Part shown: positions 46,347 to 54,446 of the stretch, piece by piece
Position numbering within the stretch: the stretch's first letter is position 1
Layout: each line of letters begins with the position of its first letter
NCBI RefSeq assembly: GCF_028823635.1
Contig: NZ_JAPEHU010000001.1
Span: forward strand, 806,001 to 870,000
Direction of reading: 5' to 3'
DNA: 64,000 bases
Origin: Demequina sp. B12
GTDB taxonomy: Bacteria; Actinomycetota; Actinomycetes; Actinomycetales; Demequinaceae
The notes under the pieces: model-generated
What the model was told of the DNA's origin: nothing
Database searches by the model: none
What the model saw: only the letters and a program-made list of their open reading frames with translations
Made by a program: the position numbers and the translations under genes

Positions 46347-46580
46347 ATGTCATCCATCATCGTTCGCGGTCTTGATGACGCTGTGAAGCAGCAACTCGCA
46401 GCGCAGGCGAAGGAACACGGTCGGTCTATGGAAGCTGAGGTTCGCGCCATCCTGACCAATGCTGCGCGCAGGCCGCACATCGGAATCGCTCTACTGGCTG
46501 CCGCACAGGCTGTTGGTGGAGTCGAAGATCTGCCGATCCCAGTGCGCGATGACGTCGCGCGGGCGGTGGACTTCGGGTGA
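46347..46580 (+). CDS. vapB: VapB/FitA-like antitoxin
   Basis: A 77-residue protein with an N-terminal ribbon-helix-helix DNA-binding part (SSIIVRGLDDAVKQQLAAQA, SMEAEVRAILTNA) and a C-terminal toxin-binding tail. GAGGAGG precedes ATG 46347. Its stop overlaps the vapC start (GTGA). Confidence 0.9.
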   Translation: MSSIIVRGLDDAVKQQLAAQAKEHGRSMEAEVRAILTNAARRPHIGIALLAAAQAVGGVEDLPIPVRDDVARAVDFG

Positions 46581-47002
46581 TCATTCTCGACACGAACGTG
46601 ATCTCGGAGATTTTTCGACCCTCGCCTGAGCGGCGTGTGGTGGACTGGCTCGCGTCCCTGGAGGGTGACGTCGCGATCACGTCCATCGCACTCGCGGAAC
46701 TGTTGGCGGGTGTGCGACGGCTACCCGATGGTCGGCGCCGAGAAGCGCTGGCTGGGCGCATTGAAGTGGCGCTCGCACCGTACCGGGGTAGTGGCGCTGT
46801 GCTGCCGTTCGATGACGTGGCGGCCGGCCGCTATGCCGACGTGCTCGTGGCTCGAGACCGCGCAGGAGCGCCGATCAGCACCGCCGACGCGCAGATCGCC
46901 GCGATTTGCCTGGCGCACGGCGCAATCTGCGCTACGCGCAATGTGAAGGACTTCCAGCACACCGGCGTAGAACTGGTGGACCCATGGAGAGTCGACGCGT
47001 GA
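46577..47002 (+). CDS. vapC: VapC/FitB-like PIN-domain toxin
   Basis: A 141-residue ribonuclease-type toxin. Acidic PIN residues are in MIILDTNVISE, ALAELLAGVRR, ISTADAQIAAI and TRNVKDF. It would cleave RNA (tRNA in several VapCs) when VapB is lost. GTG 46577 overlaps vapB by 4 bp. Confidence 0.92.
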   Translation: MIILDTNVISEIFRPSPERRVVDWLASLEGDVAITSIALAELLAGVRRLPDGRRREALAGRIEVALAPYRGSGAVLPFDDVAAGRYADVLVARDRAGAPISTADAQIAAICLAHGAICATRNVKDFQHTGVELVDPWRVDA

Positions 47003-47169
47003 AGCTTCAATTGGTCGAGATTGTTGCCCACCAGGATCTCTCCGAGGCAGATCTGGGCGGACGGACTGGGTGGTCGCTGACTGTAGATGGTCGTATGTAT
47101 CGGAGTTCGGCGGAGCTCCACTTCAACGTCTCACGCTCCCTCCTCCCGCTGACTCTGTACGGATCGTGA
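46999..47169 (+). CDS. Possible small third gene of the vapBC operon
   Basis: A GTG at 46999 overlaps the vapC stop by GTGA, exactly as vapC overlaps vapB. It would encode 56 residues (start VKLQLVEIVAHQDLSEADLG). No family was recognised. Its last 39 bp overlap the convergent WYL gene. It may instead be decayed sequence. Confidence 0.35.
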   Translation: MKLQLVEIVAHQDLSEADLGGRTGWSLTVDGRMYRSSAELHFNVSRSLLPLTLYGS

Positions 47170-47838
47170 CGTCGCTGGCGGTGGGCCCACCTCGTCGATT
47201 CCGTGATCGCCGCAGGGGAGTTGGGTGACGCGTGCGTGGGTGATGCGGGACAGCGCGAACCACCGTATGCCGTCGCGTAGTCGGCACCAGCCGATGAGAT
47301 ACCACCGGCCCTCGACAGAGCCGAAGAGGATGGGCTCGACGTCTCTCCTAGTCTCGACATCGTCACGTGAGGTGTAACGGATCCGTACCACGCGCTGGTC
47401 TGTCATCGCTGCCTCAAGCGCTGACCGGATGGCGCGCTGCGGGGAGGGCGGGGAGTCGATCCAGATGCGACTGGCAAGCGCATCGGCCTTGTTCCGAGTG
47501 TCCGGGTCAAGTACGTCAAGAATCTTCTCTACGCCCGCAGCGGCGAGGTCCGCATAGGGTGCGTCCCGGGACGTCGAGACCGCTGCGAGTAGCGCCGCCG
47601 CCTGGGCGGGCGAGAGTGTCACTGGGGGCAGTGTGGTCCCAGCGGCGAGGCCATATCCGCCGTGGGGTCCTGGTCGGGACCAGACGGGCACGCCGCTGCG
47701 TGAGAGTGACGCGAGGTCCCGCTTGATGGTGCGGACGGAGACGTCAAACTCCGTGGCGAGCCAGTCTGCTGTGCACCCCCGTGAGCCGCGCCGGCGAAGC
47801 GTCTCCGACAGTGCGTGCAGTCTCTCTGCGCGTTTCAT
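47131..47838 (-). CDS. HTH-WYL transcriptional regulator (YafY-like)
   Basis: A 235-residue protein with an N-terminal winged helix (HTH_11, FDVSVRTIKRDLASL) and a WYL domain with GRWYLIGWCRLRDGIRWF, which binds ligands or nucleic acid. It is divergent from the hydrolase gene across 89 bp that contain repeated sequences, so it probably controls that gene and itself. Confidence 0.87.
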   Translation of the reverse strand: MKRAERLHALSETLRRRGSRGCTADWLATEFDVSVRTIKRDLASLSRSGVPVWSRPGPHGGYGLAAGTTLPPVTLSPAQAAALLAAVSTSRDAPYADLAAAGVEKILDVLDPDTRNKADALASRIWIDSPPSPQRAIRSALEAAMTDQRVVRIRYTSRDDVETRRDVEPILFGSVEGRWYLIGWCRLRDGIRWFALSRITHARVTQLPCGDHGIDEVGPPPATSRSVQSQREEGA

Positions 47839-47923
47839 CGCCTCACCTCGCAGATCATCGCCTCACCCCAAGTTCATGCCATAAATAGTGACATCCCATT
47901 GTCCAAGCGGCCGCTGACAATGG
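47835..47923. promoter_or_regulatory. Repeats in the WYL regulator / hydrolase intergenic region
   Basis: A 13-bp direct repeat TCATCGCCTCACC occurs at 47835-47847 (over the WYL start codon) and 47855-47867, offset by 20 bp. An inverted repeat CCATTGTC/GACAATGG lies at 47896-47903 and 47916-47923, also offset by 20 bp, just before the hydrolase ATG. Both are candidate WYL-regulator sites. Confidence 0.5.
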
Positions 47924-47927
47924 CCAC

Positions 47928-48638
47928 ATGACAACAGATGAACACCCACCAACCGTCCTCCTGATCGCTGGCTACTGGCTCGGTGCCTGGGCGTGGGATG
48001 AGGTGGTGGAGCAGCTTGAAGCGGCAGGGAGGCGAGCTGTACCGCTCACGCTTCCGGGCTTGGATCCTGAAGACGCAGAACGCGCGACCAGGACGCTCGA
48101 TGATCAAGTGGACGCAGTTCTCGAGGCAGCGAGCTCAGAAGAGCATCCGGTGTTGCTGGTGGCACACAGCGGTGCCAACGCCCCGGTCAGTATGGTGCTC
48201 GATCGGCGGCCCGATCTTGTCTCCCGTGTGGTGTGGGTCGACAGTGGGCCCGTGGCTGATGGCGCCGTGGGGAGCCTTCCGCCTGAAGTCGCTGACCTCC
48301 CGTTGCCGCCGTTCGAGGAACTCGCAGCCAGCGCGAGCCTCGAAGGTCTGCGGGCAGGCCAGCGTGAGGCCTTCCGGGACCGCGCTGTCCCGCAACCAGG
48401 GGCAGCGATCCGTCAGCCGGTGGCCTTGCGCAACGATGCGCGACGCTCGGTACCAACGACGCTGGTCTGCTGCTCGATATCGAGTGAACAGTTGATGGAC
48501 CTGGCCAGAGCCGGTCACCCGATGTTCGCGGAAGTCGCGCTACTGACCGACCTCGAGCTGGTGGATCTTCCGACTGGTCACTGGCCGATGTGGAGCAGGC
48601 CCAGCGATCTTGCTCAGGTGCTGATCGAGGCGTCCTGA
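47928..48638 (+). CDS. Alpha/beta-hydrolase
   Basis: A 236-residue alpha/beta-fold protein (VLLIAGYWLGAWAWDEVV). The nucleophile elbow is AHSGAN (Ser) and the C-terminal catalytic His is in TGHWPMWSRP. The substrate is unknown. It is likely regulated by the divergent WYL protein. Confidence 0.82.
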   Translation: MTTDEHPPTVLLIAGYWLGAWAWDEVVEQLEAAGRRAVPLTLPGLDPEDAERATRTLDDQVDAVLEAASSEEHPVLLVAHSGANAPVSMVLDRRPDLVSRVVWVDSGPVADGAVGSLPPEVADLPLPPFEELAASASLEGLRAGQREAFRDRAVPQPGAAIRQPVALRNDARRSVPTTLVCCSISSEQLMDLARAGHPMFAEVALLTDLELVDLPTGHWPMWSRPSDLAQVLIEAS

Positions 48639-48765
48639 AAACGAGACGGCCGATGCGCGCTCAAGGACCGTGGTCCGTCTCTGAGCGTGGTGTTCAGGAG
48701 TAGCATCCCTGGTGTGCGATCAACAGCGGTTGTTCGGCTACGACACATGCTGGAGGACTCGTTCC

Positions 48766-49122
48766 ATGTCTGACTCACTTCCTGCGTGCCCCGAATGCGC
48801 GGAGAACTACACCTACGAGCAGGGTGCGCTCTTGGTGTGCCCTATGTGTGGTCACGAGTGGTCTGCTGAGGCAAATGACGCTGCTCCAGCCGCTGATGCG
48901 CAAGTCCGGGATGCGGTCGGCAACGTGCTTGCGGATGGCGACACTGTCACGATCGTTAAGGACCTCAAGATCTCCGGTGGGGGCGGTTCCTCACTCAAGG
49001 TCGGCACCAAGGTCAAGGGCATCCGCCTCCTCGCCGAACCTGTCAATGGTCATGACATCGATGCGACCGTGCCGGGCTGCGGGCGCCTGCAGTTGAAGTC
49101 GTCGGTGGTCAAGAAGGCCTAA
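48766..49122 (+). CDS. PhnA/YjdM-like zinc-ribbon protein
   Basis: A 118-residue protein with an N-terminal zinc ribbon (ACPECAENY, LVCPMCGHEW) and a PhnA domain (DGDTVTIVKDLKISGGGGSS, LKVGTKVKGIRL). The name 'alkylphosphonate utilisation' is historical and the function is unclear. TGGAGGA precedes ATG 48766. Confidence 0.88.
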   Translation: MSDSLPACPECAENYTYEQGALLVCPMCGHEWSAEANDAAPAADAQVRDAVGNVLADGDTVTIVKDLKISGGGGSSLKVGTKVKGIRLLAEPVNGHDIDATVPGCGRLQLKSSVVKKA

Positions 49123-49210
49123 GGGGCCGGACCTGGGTGGCAACGCCCAGCGCAACTTGGACGCACGGTGCGGCCAGAAGTTCTCAGACTCACGCATCTA
49201 TTGTCGAGTC

Positions 49211-49747
49211 ATGGTCAGAAACGTTCATGAGCGTCGTGTCCGCGGCAGCCTCGACGAGGCTGGAGCACTCCTCGACTCCTTGTCGAGCAAGGACGATCGG
49301 CTGTGGGCCCGTGGCCAGTGGCCACGCCTGTGGATGGACAAGCCGTTAGGAGTGGGGGCCTCGGGCGGGCATGGCCCTGTGCGGTATGCCGTCGATGAGT
49401 ATGAGCCCGGCCGGTACGTGCGGTTCCGCTTCATCAAGCCGGCCGGCTTTCACGGATATCACGCCTTCTCCGTCACAGAGGATGCGGACCCGAACTTTGT
49501 GGTGTTGCGTCATGAGCTGGTGATCTCCCCGGCTGGCTTTGCCCGCGTATCGTGGCCGCTGTTCTTTGGGCCGATGCATGACGCACTCATCGAGGACAGC
49601 TACGACCGGGCGCAGGTGGAGTTAGGGCATGCGCCTGAGGCCTTCGCGCAGTACTCCTGGTGGGTGAAGTTTCTGCGGGCGGTGTTCCCTGTTCCGCGCA
49701 AACCCAAGGCCACGACGGTGCCTCACGACCACATTTCGGGAAACTAA
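49211..49747 (+). CDS. SRPBCC/polyketide-cyclase-like protein
   Basis: A 178-residue protein with a probable helix-grip fold: RYAVDEYEPGRYVRFRF, then VLRHELVISPAGFARVSWPL. No catalytic motif is readable. ATG 49211 is chosen; no strong ribosome site was seen. Its stop overlaps the stop of the MerR gene. Confidence 0.55.
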   Translation: MVRNVHERRVRGSLDEAGALLDSLSSKDDRLWARGQWPRLWMDKPLGVGASGGHGPVRYAVDEYEPGRYVRFRFIKPAGFHGYHAFSVTEDADPNFVVLRHELVISPAGFARVSWPLFFGPMHDALIEDSYDRAQVELGHAPEAFAQYSWWVKFLRAVFPVPRKPKATTVPHDHISGN

Positions 49748-50517
49748 TCCCAGAACTCCTCTGTGGTGTGGAGCCGGAGCGCCCCGGCCGCGAACCTTGC
49801 CGCCTCAGCAGTCCCGAACGCGACATGAAAGTCCGGGTCCTGCTCGTACTGATCAGCCATGCCGTGCACCATCGCTACCGCGGTGTTGGCATTGCCGTCA
49901 TGCGCGGGCGTGCCGGGAATCTCGCTGAACCATTCCAGATGCGTCCGGACATGTGCAGCGGCCTCGCGTGACTCCACCGCCAGACCGTTCTCATGAATGG
50001 CGCGCCACCGTGCAAGGAGAGACTCAGCGCGGGCCTTCCACGCCTGTTGTTCTGCGACAGACTTGCGATGCCACCACTGGTGAGATGCATCGAAGGCCTC
50101 TTGCCCCCATCGGTCCACGACCTCCGCTTCATAGCGGTCATTGAACCCATCGAGCATGACGTCCATGCGAGGTTCGCGTCCCTCTCGGCGCATCGCAAGA
50201 GCGTGTTCGACTGCGGCGATGCGCCGCGTCAACCTGTGGTGCGCTTCACGCAACTGGTCAAGGTGTGTGGCAATCGCATCGGCTTCCGCGTCAGGAGTGT
50301 CCGTGCGGTCCACCACCGCCGCGATATCAGCGAGCGTCATCCCAGTGTCGCGAAGAAGCAAGATGCGTTGCAGACGAGCCACCGCCGTGGGGCCGTAGTA
50401 GCGGTAGCCCTGATGGCCGATGCGGTCAGGCTCCAGCAGCCCAATCTGGTGGTAGTGGCGCAGGGTTCGCCCGCTGATACCGGCCCGCCCAGCGAGCTCG
50501 TGGACAGTCCACTCCAC
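49744..50517 (-). CDS. MerR-family activator with TipAS effector domain
   Basis: A 257-residue protein. The MerR head is VHELAGRAGISGRTLRHYHQ, then a dimerisation coiled coil (DAIATHLDQLREAHHRLTRR). The C-terminal TipAS domain (about residues 120-255) binds thiopeptides or other ligands in TipA. GTG 50517 is chosen because AGGAGG lies 6 nt upstream. It is co-directional with the HExxH gene, whose promoter carries a MerR operator. Confidence 0.88.
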   Translation of the reverse strand: MEWTVHELAGRAGISGRTLRHYHQIGLLEPDRIGHQGYRYYGPTAVARLQRILLLRDTGMTLADIAAVVDRTDTPDAEADAIATHLDQLREAHHRLTRRIAAVEHALAMRREGREPRMDVMLDGFNDRYEAEVVDRWGQEAFDASHQWWHRKSVAEQQAWKARAESLLARWRAIHENGLAVESREAAAHVRTHLEWFSEIPGTPAHDGNANTAVAMVHGMADQYEQDPDFHVAFGTAEAARFAAGALRLHTTEEFWD

Positions 50518-50544
50518 GCGTGCCTCCTGCAACTCGATGTGGAG

Positions 50545-51462
50545 TCAGTTTTCCAGAGACGTCAGCAATCCCTGAGGGCCACGTGCATGATCAATGATCT
50601 CTGAGGTTGCCACCGCAACATTCGCCGCTGCAGTTGAGCCGACGGCGTCCAAGTAGTCACGGACGATTCGCTCTCCAGCGGCGTACCCGGCACCTGTGGG
50701 AAGCCCCACCGGCTCAGGGCCAAACAGCCGTGCGCTCGCGTCTCCGTGGATCCATGCGGTGAAGTGCTGCATGCCCGTGATGTCTAGCCCGGTCGCGACC
50801 GTGGTGACCACCGCATCGTCCGCACGTGTGGCCGGACTGACAAAGTGCGTGAGTCCACGGTCTCCGTACAGTTCAGTTGCGAACACGTCCGCAAGACCCT
50901 CGGCGATCACTTGCTCGCCAACAGTCACCGTGGCTGGGTCCCACACCACCCCGCCAGGGGAGTAGCGGACGTTGTGATGCAGTTCATGAACGGCGATCGC
51001 TTCCAACCGGTCCAGAACCTCAGGCGTTGGCCACACTGTCATGACGATGAACCCGCTGATCCCGCCAAACGCAGACAGCCCGCGGATCTCTTCCATGAAG
51101 TGAGCATTGGTGTGATCGCCCAGCACCAGTAGCACTGTGATGTCAGGCACCGTGATCAGTGGCGCCGCGTCCCGCAGCGCGTGTGCGCCCGCGTCCAGAG
51201 CGGCGCTGATCCGCGCCCACGCATCGGCTTCCTCAAGCACCGCAAGTGCCGCAAGTGCCGACGCCACGGCATCGGCGCCCGCATCGGTCGTGAAACCCAG
51301 GCTTTGACGATGGACATCCGCCATGTCCACGCCGCCCGGAACAAAGCTGTACATGTTGGCCAGGGGAGCCCACATGTCGCGGAGCAGGTCACCACGTTCA
51401 GCATCAGGCGCCGCCAACGCGGCTCGCATCGCAGATGCGCTGTCAATCACGGTAAAGGTCAT
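50545..51462 (-). CDS. DUF2268-type putative zinc protease
   Basis: A 305-residue soluble protein. The zincin motif HELHHNV (HExxH) is followed by EGLADVFATELYG, which could supply the third ligand. DUF2268 proteins are predicted metallopeptidases. It is the first gene of a unit with the MerR-TipAS gene (27-bp gap) and is preceded by a MerR-type promoter. Confidence 0.78.
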   Translation of the reverse strand: MTFTVIDSASAMRAALAAPDAERGDLLRDMWAPLANMYSFVPGGVDMADVHRQSLGFTTDAGADAVASALAALAVLEEADAWARISAALDAGAHALRDAAPLITVPDITVLLVLGDHTNAHFMEEIRGLSAFGGISGFIVMTVWPTPEVLDRLEAIAVHELHHNVRYSPGGVVWDPATVTVGEQVIAEGLADVFATELYGDRGLTHFVSPATRADDAVVTTVATGLDITGMQHFTAWIHGDASARLFGPEPVGLPTGAGYAAGERIVRDYLDAVGSTAAANVAVATSEIIDHARGPQGLLTSLEN

Positions 51463-51470
51463 AGTGAGGG

Positions 51471-51501
51471 ACGCTAGGCCTTGACGTAACGTCAAGGTCA
51501 A
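51471..51501 (-). promoter_or_regulatory. MerR-type promoter with 19-bp spacer and dyad
   Basis: On the minus strand: TTGACC (51496-51501), 19-bp spacer, TAGCGT (51471-51476), then 8 nt to the ATG. The perfect dyad CCTTGACGTAACGTCAAGG (51479-51497) lies almost entirely inside the over-long spacer, the arrangement MerR activators untwist. Confidence 0.85.
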
Positions 51502-51607
51502 GTAGGGGTGTGGCGCAAGTTCGACCGGCCGATGCGGCGCGCGCCCCACGCCGTCGCCTTGAGCGGGTCGCGTGGCTAAGGTGGGCACGGACGAAAGGGA
51601 GTCACCG

Positions 51608-52039
51608 ATGACCTCCAAACTGGGCAACATCACCATGTATGCGGACAACCCACAGCGCCTCGCGATGTTCTGGGCTGGAGTCTTTCATTACCCGCACCGG
51701 GACTGGGAGGAGCCCCTCAAGAGTCAGCTCCTGGCCTCCGGGCTTACGCCAGAAGACCTCGACAAGCGTGCCGTAGCTGAGCCTCCGGAAGGTGAGCCCG
51801 GCGTCAGGTTCTTCTTTCAGCACGCGGACCGCACCAAGACCGGACGCAACCGACTCCACCTCGACATCCACGCCACCCCAGGCCACCGGCCCACACGGGA
51901 AGAACTCGATGCGGAGAAGGACCGGCTTGTGGCGCTAGGCGCGGAGGTGGTGCGCTTCATCGACCAACAATGGGGCGACTCCACTGAGGTGTATTACCAA
52001 CTACGCGACCCCGAAGGCAACGAGTTCTGCTTGCAGTAG
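51608..52039 (+). CDS. VOC/glyoxalase-like protein
   Basis: A 143-residue protein with paired beta-alpha-beta-beta-beta modules: NITMYADNPQRLAMFWAGVF, then HLDIHATPG and a C-terminal YYQLRDPEGNEFCL. This matches the vicinal-oxygen-chelate family. GAAAGGGAG precedes ATG 51608. The reaction is unknown. Confidence 0.82.
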   Translation: MTSKLGNITMYADNPQRLAMFWAGVFHYPHRDWEEPLKSQLLASGLTPEDLDKRAVAEPPEGEPGVRFFFQHADRTKTGRNRLHLDIHATPGHRPTREELDAEKDRLVALGAEVVRFIDQQWGDSTEVYYQLRDPEGNEFCLQ

Positions 52040-52047
52040 GTGACCGG

Positions 52048-52959
52048 CTACGGCCACTGGAGTTCGCATCGGCTCTCAAAGTCGCGACGTTTCCCGTCAA
52101 CGGGATCGGTGAACGACAGTTGCCGCGCCACTAGCTGCAAGGGCTCGCTGAAGTCATCCGCAGGAACCCCTCGCACGGTCGGATAGAACGCATCCCCCAG
52201 GATCGGAAGCCCCAACGACGCTAAATGAACACGGAGTTGGTGAGTCTTGCCCGTGATCGGTGTGAGGCGGTAAAGCGCCACCCCGCCGCGGTGCTGCGCG
52301 AGTTCAATGCGTGTTTCGGCATTCGGCTCTCCCGGCACCACACGCGCCTGAAGACTGCCCCGTTCCTTCTCGATCCGGTTCCTCACCGTGAGGGGGAACT
52401 CGAGCCCAGGGCCGTATGGTGCCAGTGCCTCATAGGTCTTCGCCGCGCGGCGTGACTGGAACACCCCTGCATACGCGCCCCTGAACTCGCGGCGGGTCGT
52501 GAACAACAGGAGCCCCGCCGTCGCGCGGTCAAGGCGGTGCGCGGGCGCAATCTCCGGTAGGTCCAGAAGCAGACGCAACTTGACTAGGGCGGTCTCCTGA
52601 ACGTGCGCGCCACGGGGCATCGTCGCCATGAAGTGAGGCTTGTCCACCACCACATACCGGTCCGTGTGCTCGATCACGCGGATAGGGAAAGGTATCGGAG
52701 GTTCCGGTTCCAGCGGACGGTGAAACCACACATACGTGTGCGCCCGGTACGGCTCGTCGCCCGTCCACGGCTGCCCGTGCTGGTCAACGAACTCCCCAGC
52801 GGCCAGACGGTCCTGAACCTTAGCTTTGGCGGGCAACCGCGTCAGAAGAAAGTCGCGCATCGTCTCCCACGGAGGAGCGGTGCCAGACTCGATGCGTGGG
52901 GTGCGAATCCACGCCGCATCTAACCCGTGCTGTTGGGGCAGGGGAGAGCGGGGCGGCAT
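52048..52959 (-). CDS. RluA-family RNA pseudouridine synthase
   Basis: A 303-residue protein with the RluA motif AHRLDRATAGLLLF (catalytic Asp), YVVVDKPHFMATMPRG, and GKTHQLRVHLASLGLPILGD. An S4-like N-terminal segment may be present (KVQDRLAAGEFVDQHG). It isomerises uridine in rRNA or tRNA. Confidence 0.9.
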   Translation of the reverse strand: MPPRSPLPQQHGLDAAWIRTPRIESGTAPPWETMRDFLLTRLPAKAKVQDRLAAGEFVDQHGQPWTGDEPYRAHTYVWFHRPLEPEPPIPFPIRVIEHTDRYVVVDKPHFMATMPRGAHVQETALVKLRLLLDLPEIAPAHRLDRATAGLLLFTTRREFRGAYAGVFQSRRAAKTYEALAPYGPGLEFPLTVRNRIEKERGSLQARVVPGEPNAETRIELAQHRGGVALYRLTPITGKTHQLRVHLASLGLPILGDAFYPTVRGVPADDFSEPLQLVARQLSFTDPVDGKRRDFESRCELQWP

Positions 52960-53023
52960 GACAGGAATCGTATAGCGCGCACGGGGCGAGTGGACCCTGG
53001 AAAGACATTGACCTCAGCGCGCA

Positions 53024-53236
53024 CTATGCGCCCTGACATCCATGTCCCTCCAGGGACCGCCGCGAGTCAGCGATGGCCTTGCGGGTCGCATCGGCCCTGC
53101 TCCTGGCCCGTTGAGTGCGGCTGTCCAGGTGGGGTTGTGCGGCGTTCGAGCGACGCTTTTCTTGCATCGCCTGATGCAACGCCTCGTTCCCCATGCCTGC
53201 GCCTCGAGCGCGAGATTTCCTTCGTTTACTTGCCAT
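53024..53236 (-). CDS. Small basic hypothetical protein
   Basis: 70 residues starting MASKRRKSRARGAGMGNEAL, very rich in Arg/Lys/Ala with helical tendency. CAAGGA lies a few bases before ATG 53236. It could be a nucleic-acid-binding peptide. No family recognised. Confidence 0.45.
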   Translation of the reverse strand: MASKRRKSRARGAGMGNEALHQAMQEKRRSNAAQPHLDSRTQRARSRADATRKAIADSRRSLEGHGCQGA

Positions 53237-53281
53237 GACGGTGTCCTTGTCTGTCGACACTGGGGGATGGGGGCCGCAGCC

Positions 53282-53304
53282 CCGCCTGGGGTTGGGCCAG
53301 GCGG
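53282..53304 (-). terminator. Possible hairpin terminator
   Basis: 8-bp arms CCGCCTGG/CCAGGCGG around a 7-nt loop, between two small minus-strand genes. No T-run. Confidence 0.4.
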
Positions 53305-53323
53305 AGCCGCGTCAAGGGTGGCA

Positions 53324-53542
53324 TTACGCCACCGTGGCGCCCGAGGCGTGGGCCTCAGCCCTCGCCTGAGCGGCGCGAGCACGGACGTACGCACGTCGCA
53401 GAGCCACGATGTAGGCGGCCCGCACGCGACGAGCAATCGTGCGGCGCAGCGAGTCCCGGCGAGCGGTGCCCACCGGAGTGATGAGTTGCCGGTGCTCGGC
53501 ATGATGGACTTTGAGCATCGATTCGGGATCGATGGTGTGCAT
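53324..53542 (-). CDS. Small hypothetical protein, Arg/Ala-rich
   Basis: 72 residues: N-terminus MHTIDPESMLKVHHAEHRQ, then a basic amphipathic helix rich in Arg and Ala. CAAGGAA precedes ATG 53542. Unrecognised. It is in a cluster of short genes on one strand. Confidence 0.5.
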   Translation of the reverse strand: MHTIDPESMLKVHHAEHRQLITPVGTARRDSLRRTIARRVRAAYIVALRRAYVRARAAQARAEAHASGATVA

Positions 53543-53720
53543 GAGTGTTCCTTGATGGGTGGTGCGAAAGAGGGGCCGATGCGTGGGTGCGCCGACGATT
53601 TTTGACGAACGCTGACGCACACTGACAAGGGCTAGCGACGCGACAATGTCGCGCTGATGGGCCTTCAGGCCGGGGCTGGTCCCTCGCTACACAGAGAGTG
53701 CGGGACCGGGGTCGGTAGCG

Positions 53721-53789
53721 TTAGCTACGACCGAGGGGCAGGCGCACGGCAATGGCCGCAACGGCGATTGATGTTTTCATCATGGTCAT
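53721..53789 (-). CDS. Possible 22-residue peptide with strong ribosome site
   Basis: ATG 53789 is preceded by GAGGAGG at optimal spacing. The peptide MTMMKTSIAVAAIAVRLPLG (plus RS) has a basic N-terminus and one hydrophobic stretch. It could be a leader peptide, a small membrane peptide or a toxin-like peptide. Confidence 0.45.
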   Translation of the reverse strand: MTMMKTSIAVAAIAVRLPLGRS

Positions 53790-54112
53790 GCACCTCCTCA
53801 TCCTCGTCAGTACGTCCAGCGGACGACTGGAACACGGCGACACTACGCCGAGCCGCCACTGCGGGCAAGTGCTCTTTGCCGAACTGTGACCAAAAGTAGG
53901 ATTGGTGGCCACGCAAGGGCGTTTTCGCCCGCTACCAGCCACTCCACGTCACGTGTGGCCGGTAGGTTGCATGAGATGACTGACAACGCTCTGCGATCTC
54001 CGTACTCGTGACGGCCGCCTGTGATCGGACCTCCGCCCGTCAACTCCGCACTTGTGCCCCAGCAGTCATTGAGTGTCACATTCGCGCGGGGGATTCGATG
54101 GGTCATTGCAAA
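53790..54112. other. Spacer with no supported gene
   Basis: About 320 bp. Reading frames here lack ribosome sites and recognisable products. It adjoins a transposon scar. Confidence 0.5.
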
Positions 54113-54371
54113 GGGGTTTGTTGCAACATCTCGTATGGGGTGGCGAGGTCGAGTCGTTCTCGGGGTCGGCAGCGATTGCCTGGTGCGCGTGTCCGCAACT
54201 GACTGAGATTTGGGAGCCGATGCGTGACTCGCCGGTGTGTTGCGGGTCCCGCGGGGTTCAGTTCAGTCACTTTGGGACGGCGGGGAGCGCACCGAGGACG
54301 GAACGCACGGGGAGTGCGGGGAGTGCGGGGAGTGCTGGGCCCTGGCAGTCATCAGATGTTGCAACGACCCC
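54113..54371 (-). mobile_element. Remnant of an insertion sequence (IS30-like) with terminal inverted repeats
   Basis: Imperfect terminal repeats of about 17 bp face each other: GGGGTTTGTTGCAACATC at 54113-54130 and GATGTTGCAACGACCCC at 54355-54371. Just inside the left end the minus strand reads CRPRERLDLATPYEMLQQTP and then stops at 54103-54105, resembling the C-terminus of an IS30-type transposase. Most of the transposase is missing. The reading frame runs slightly past the repeat, so the exact end is uncertain. Confidence 0.5.
54309..54335 (+). repeat. Tandem repeat, 3 x GGGGAGTGC
   Basis: Three perfect 9-bp copies inside the insertion-sequence remnant. Confidence 0.9.
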
Positions 54372-54446
54372 TAGAACCCGCCCGCGAAAGGTGACACCAG
54401 ATTCCTGCCACCACGCTCGGCAAGGAGGGGTGCATGGGGCTGAGGG

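Noticed and set aside
53843-54106. 87-codon minus-strand frame in the spacer
   Set aside because: No ribosome site or recognisable product next to a transposon remnant. Kept only as unassigned spacer.
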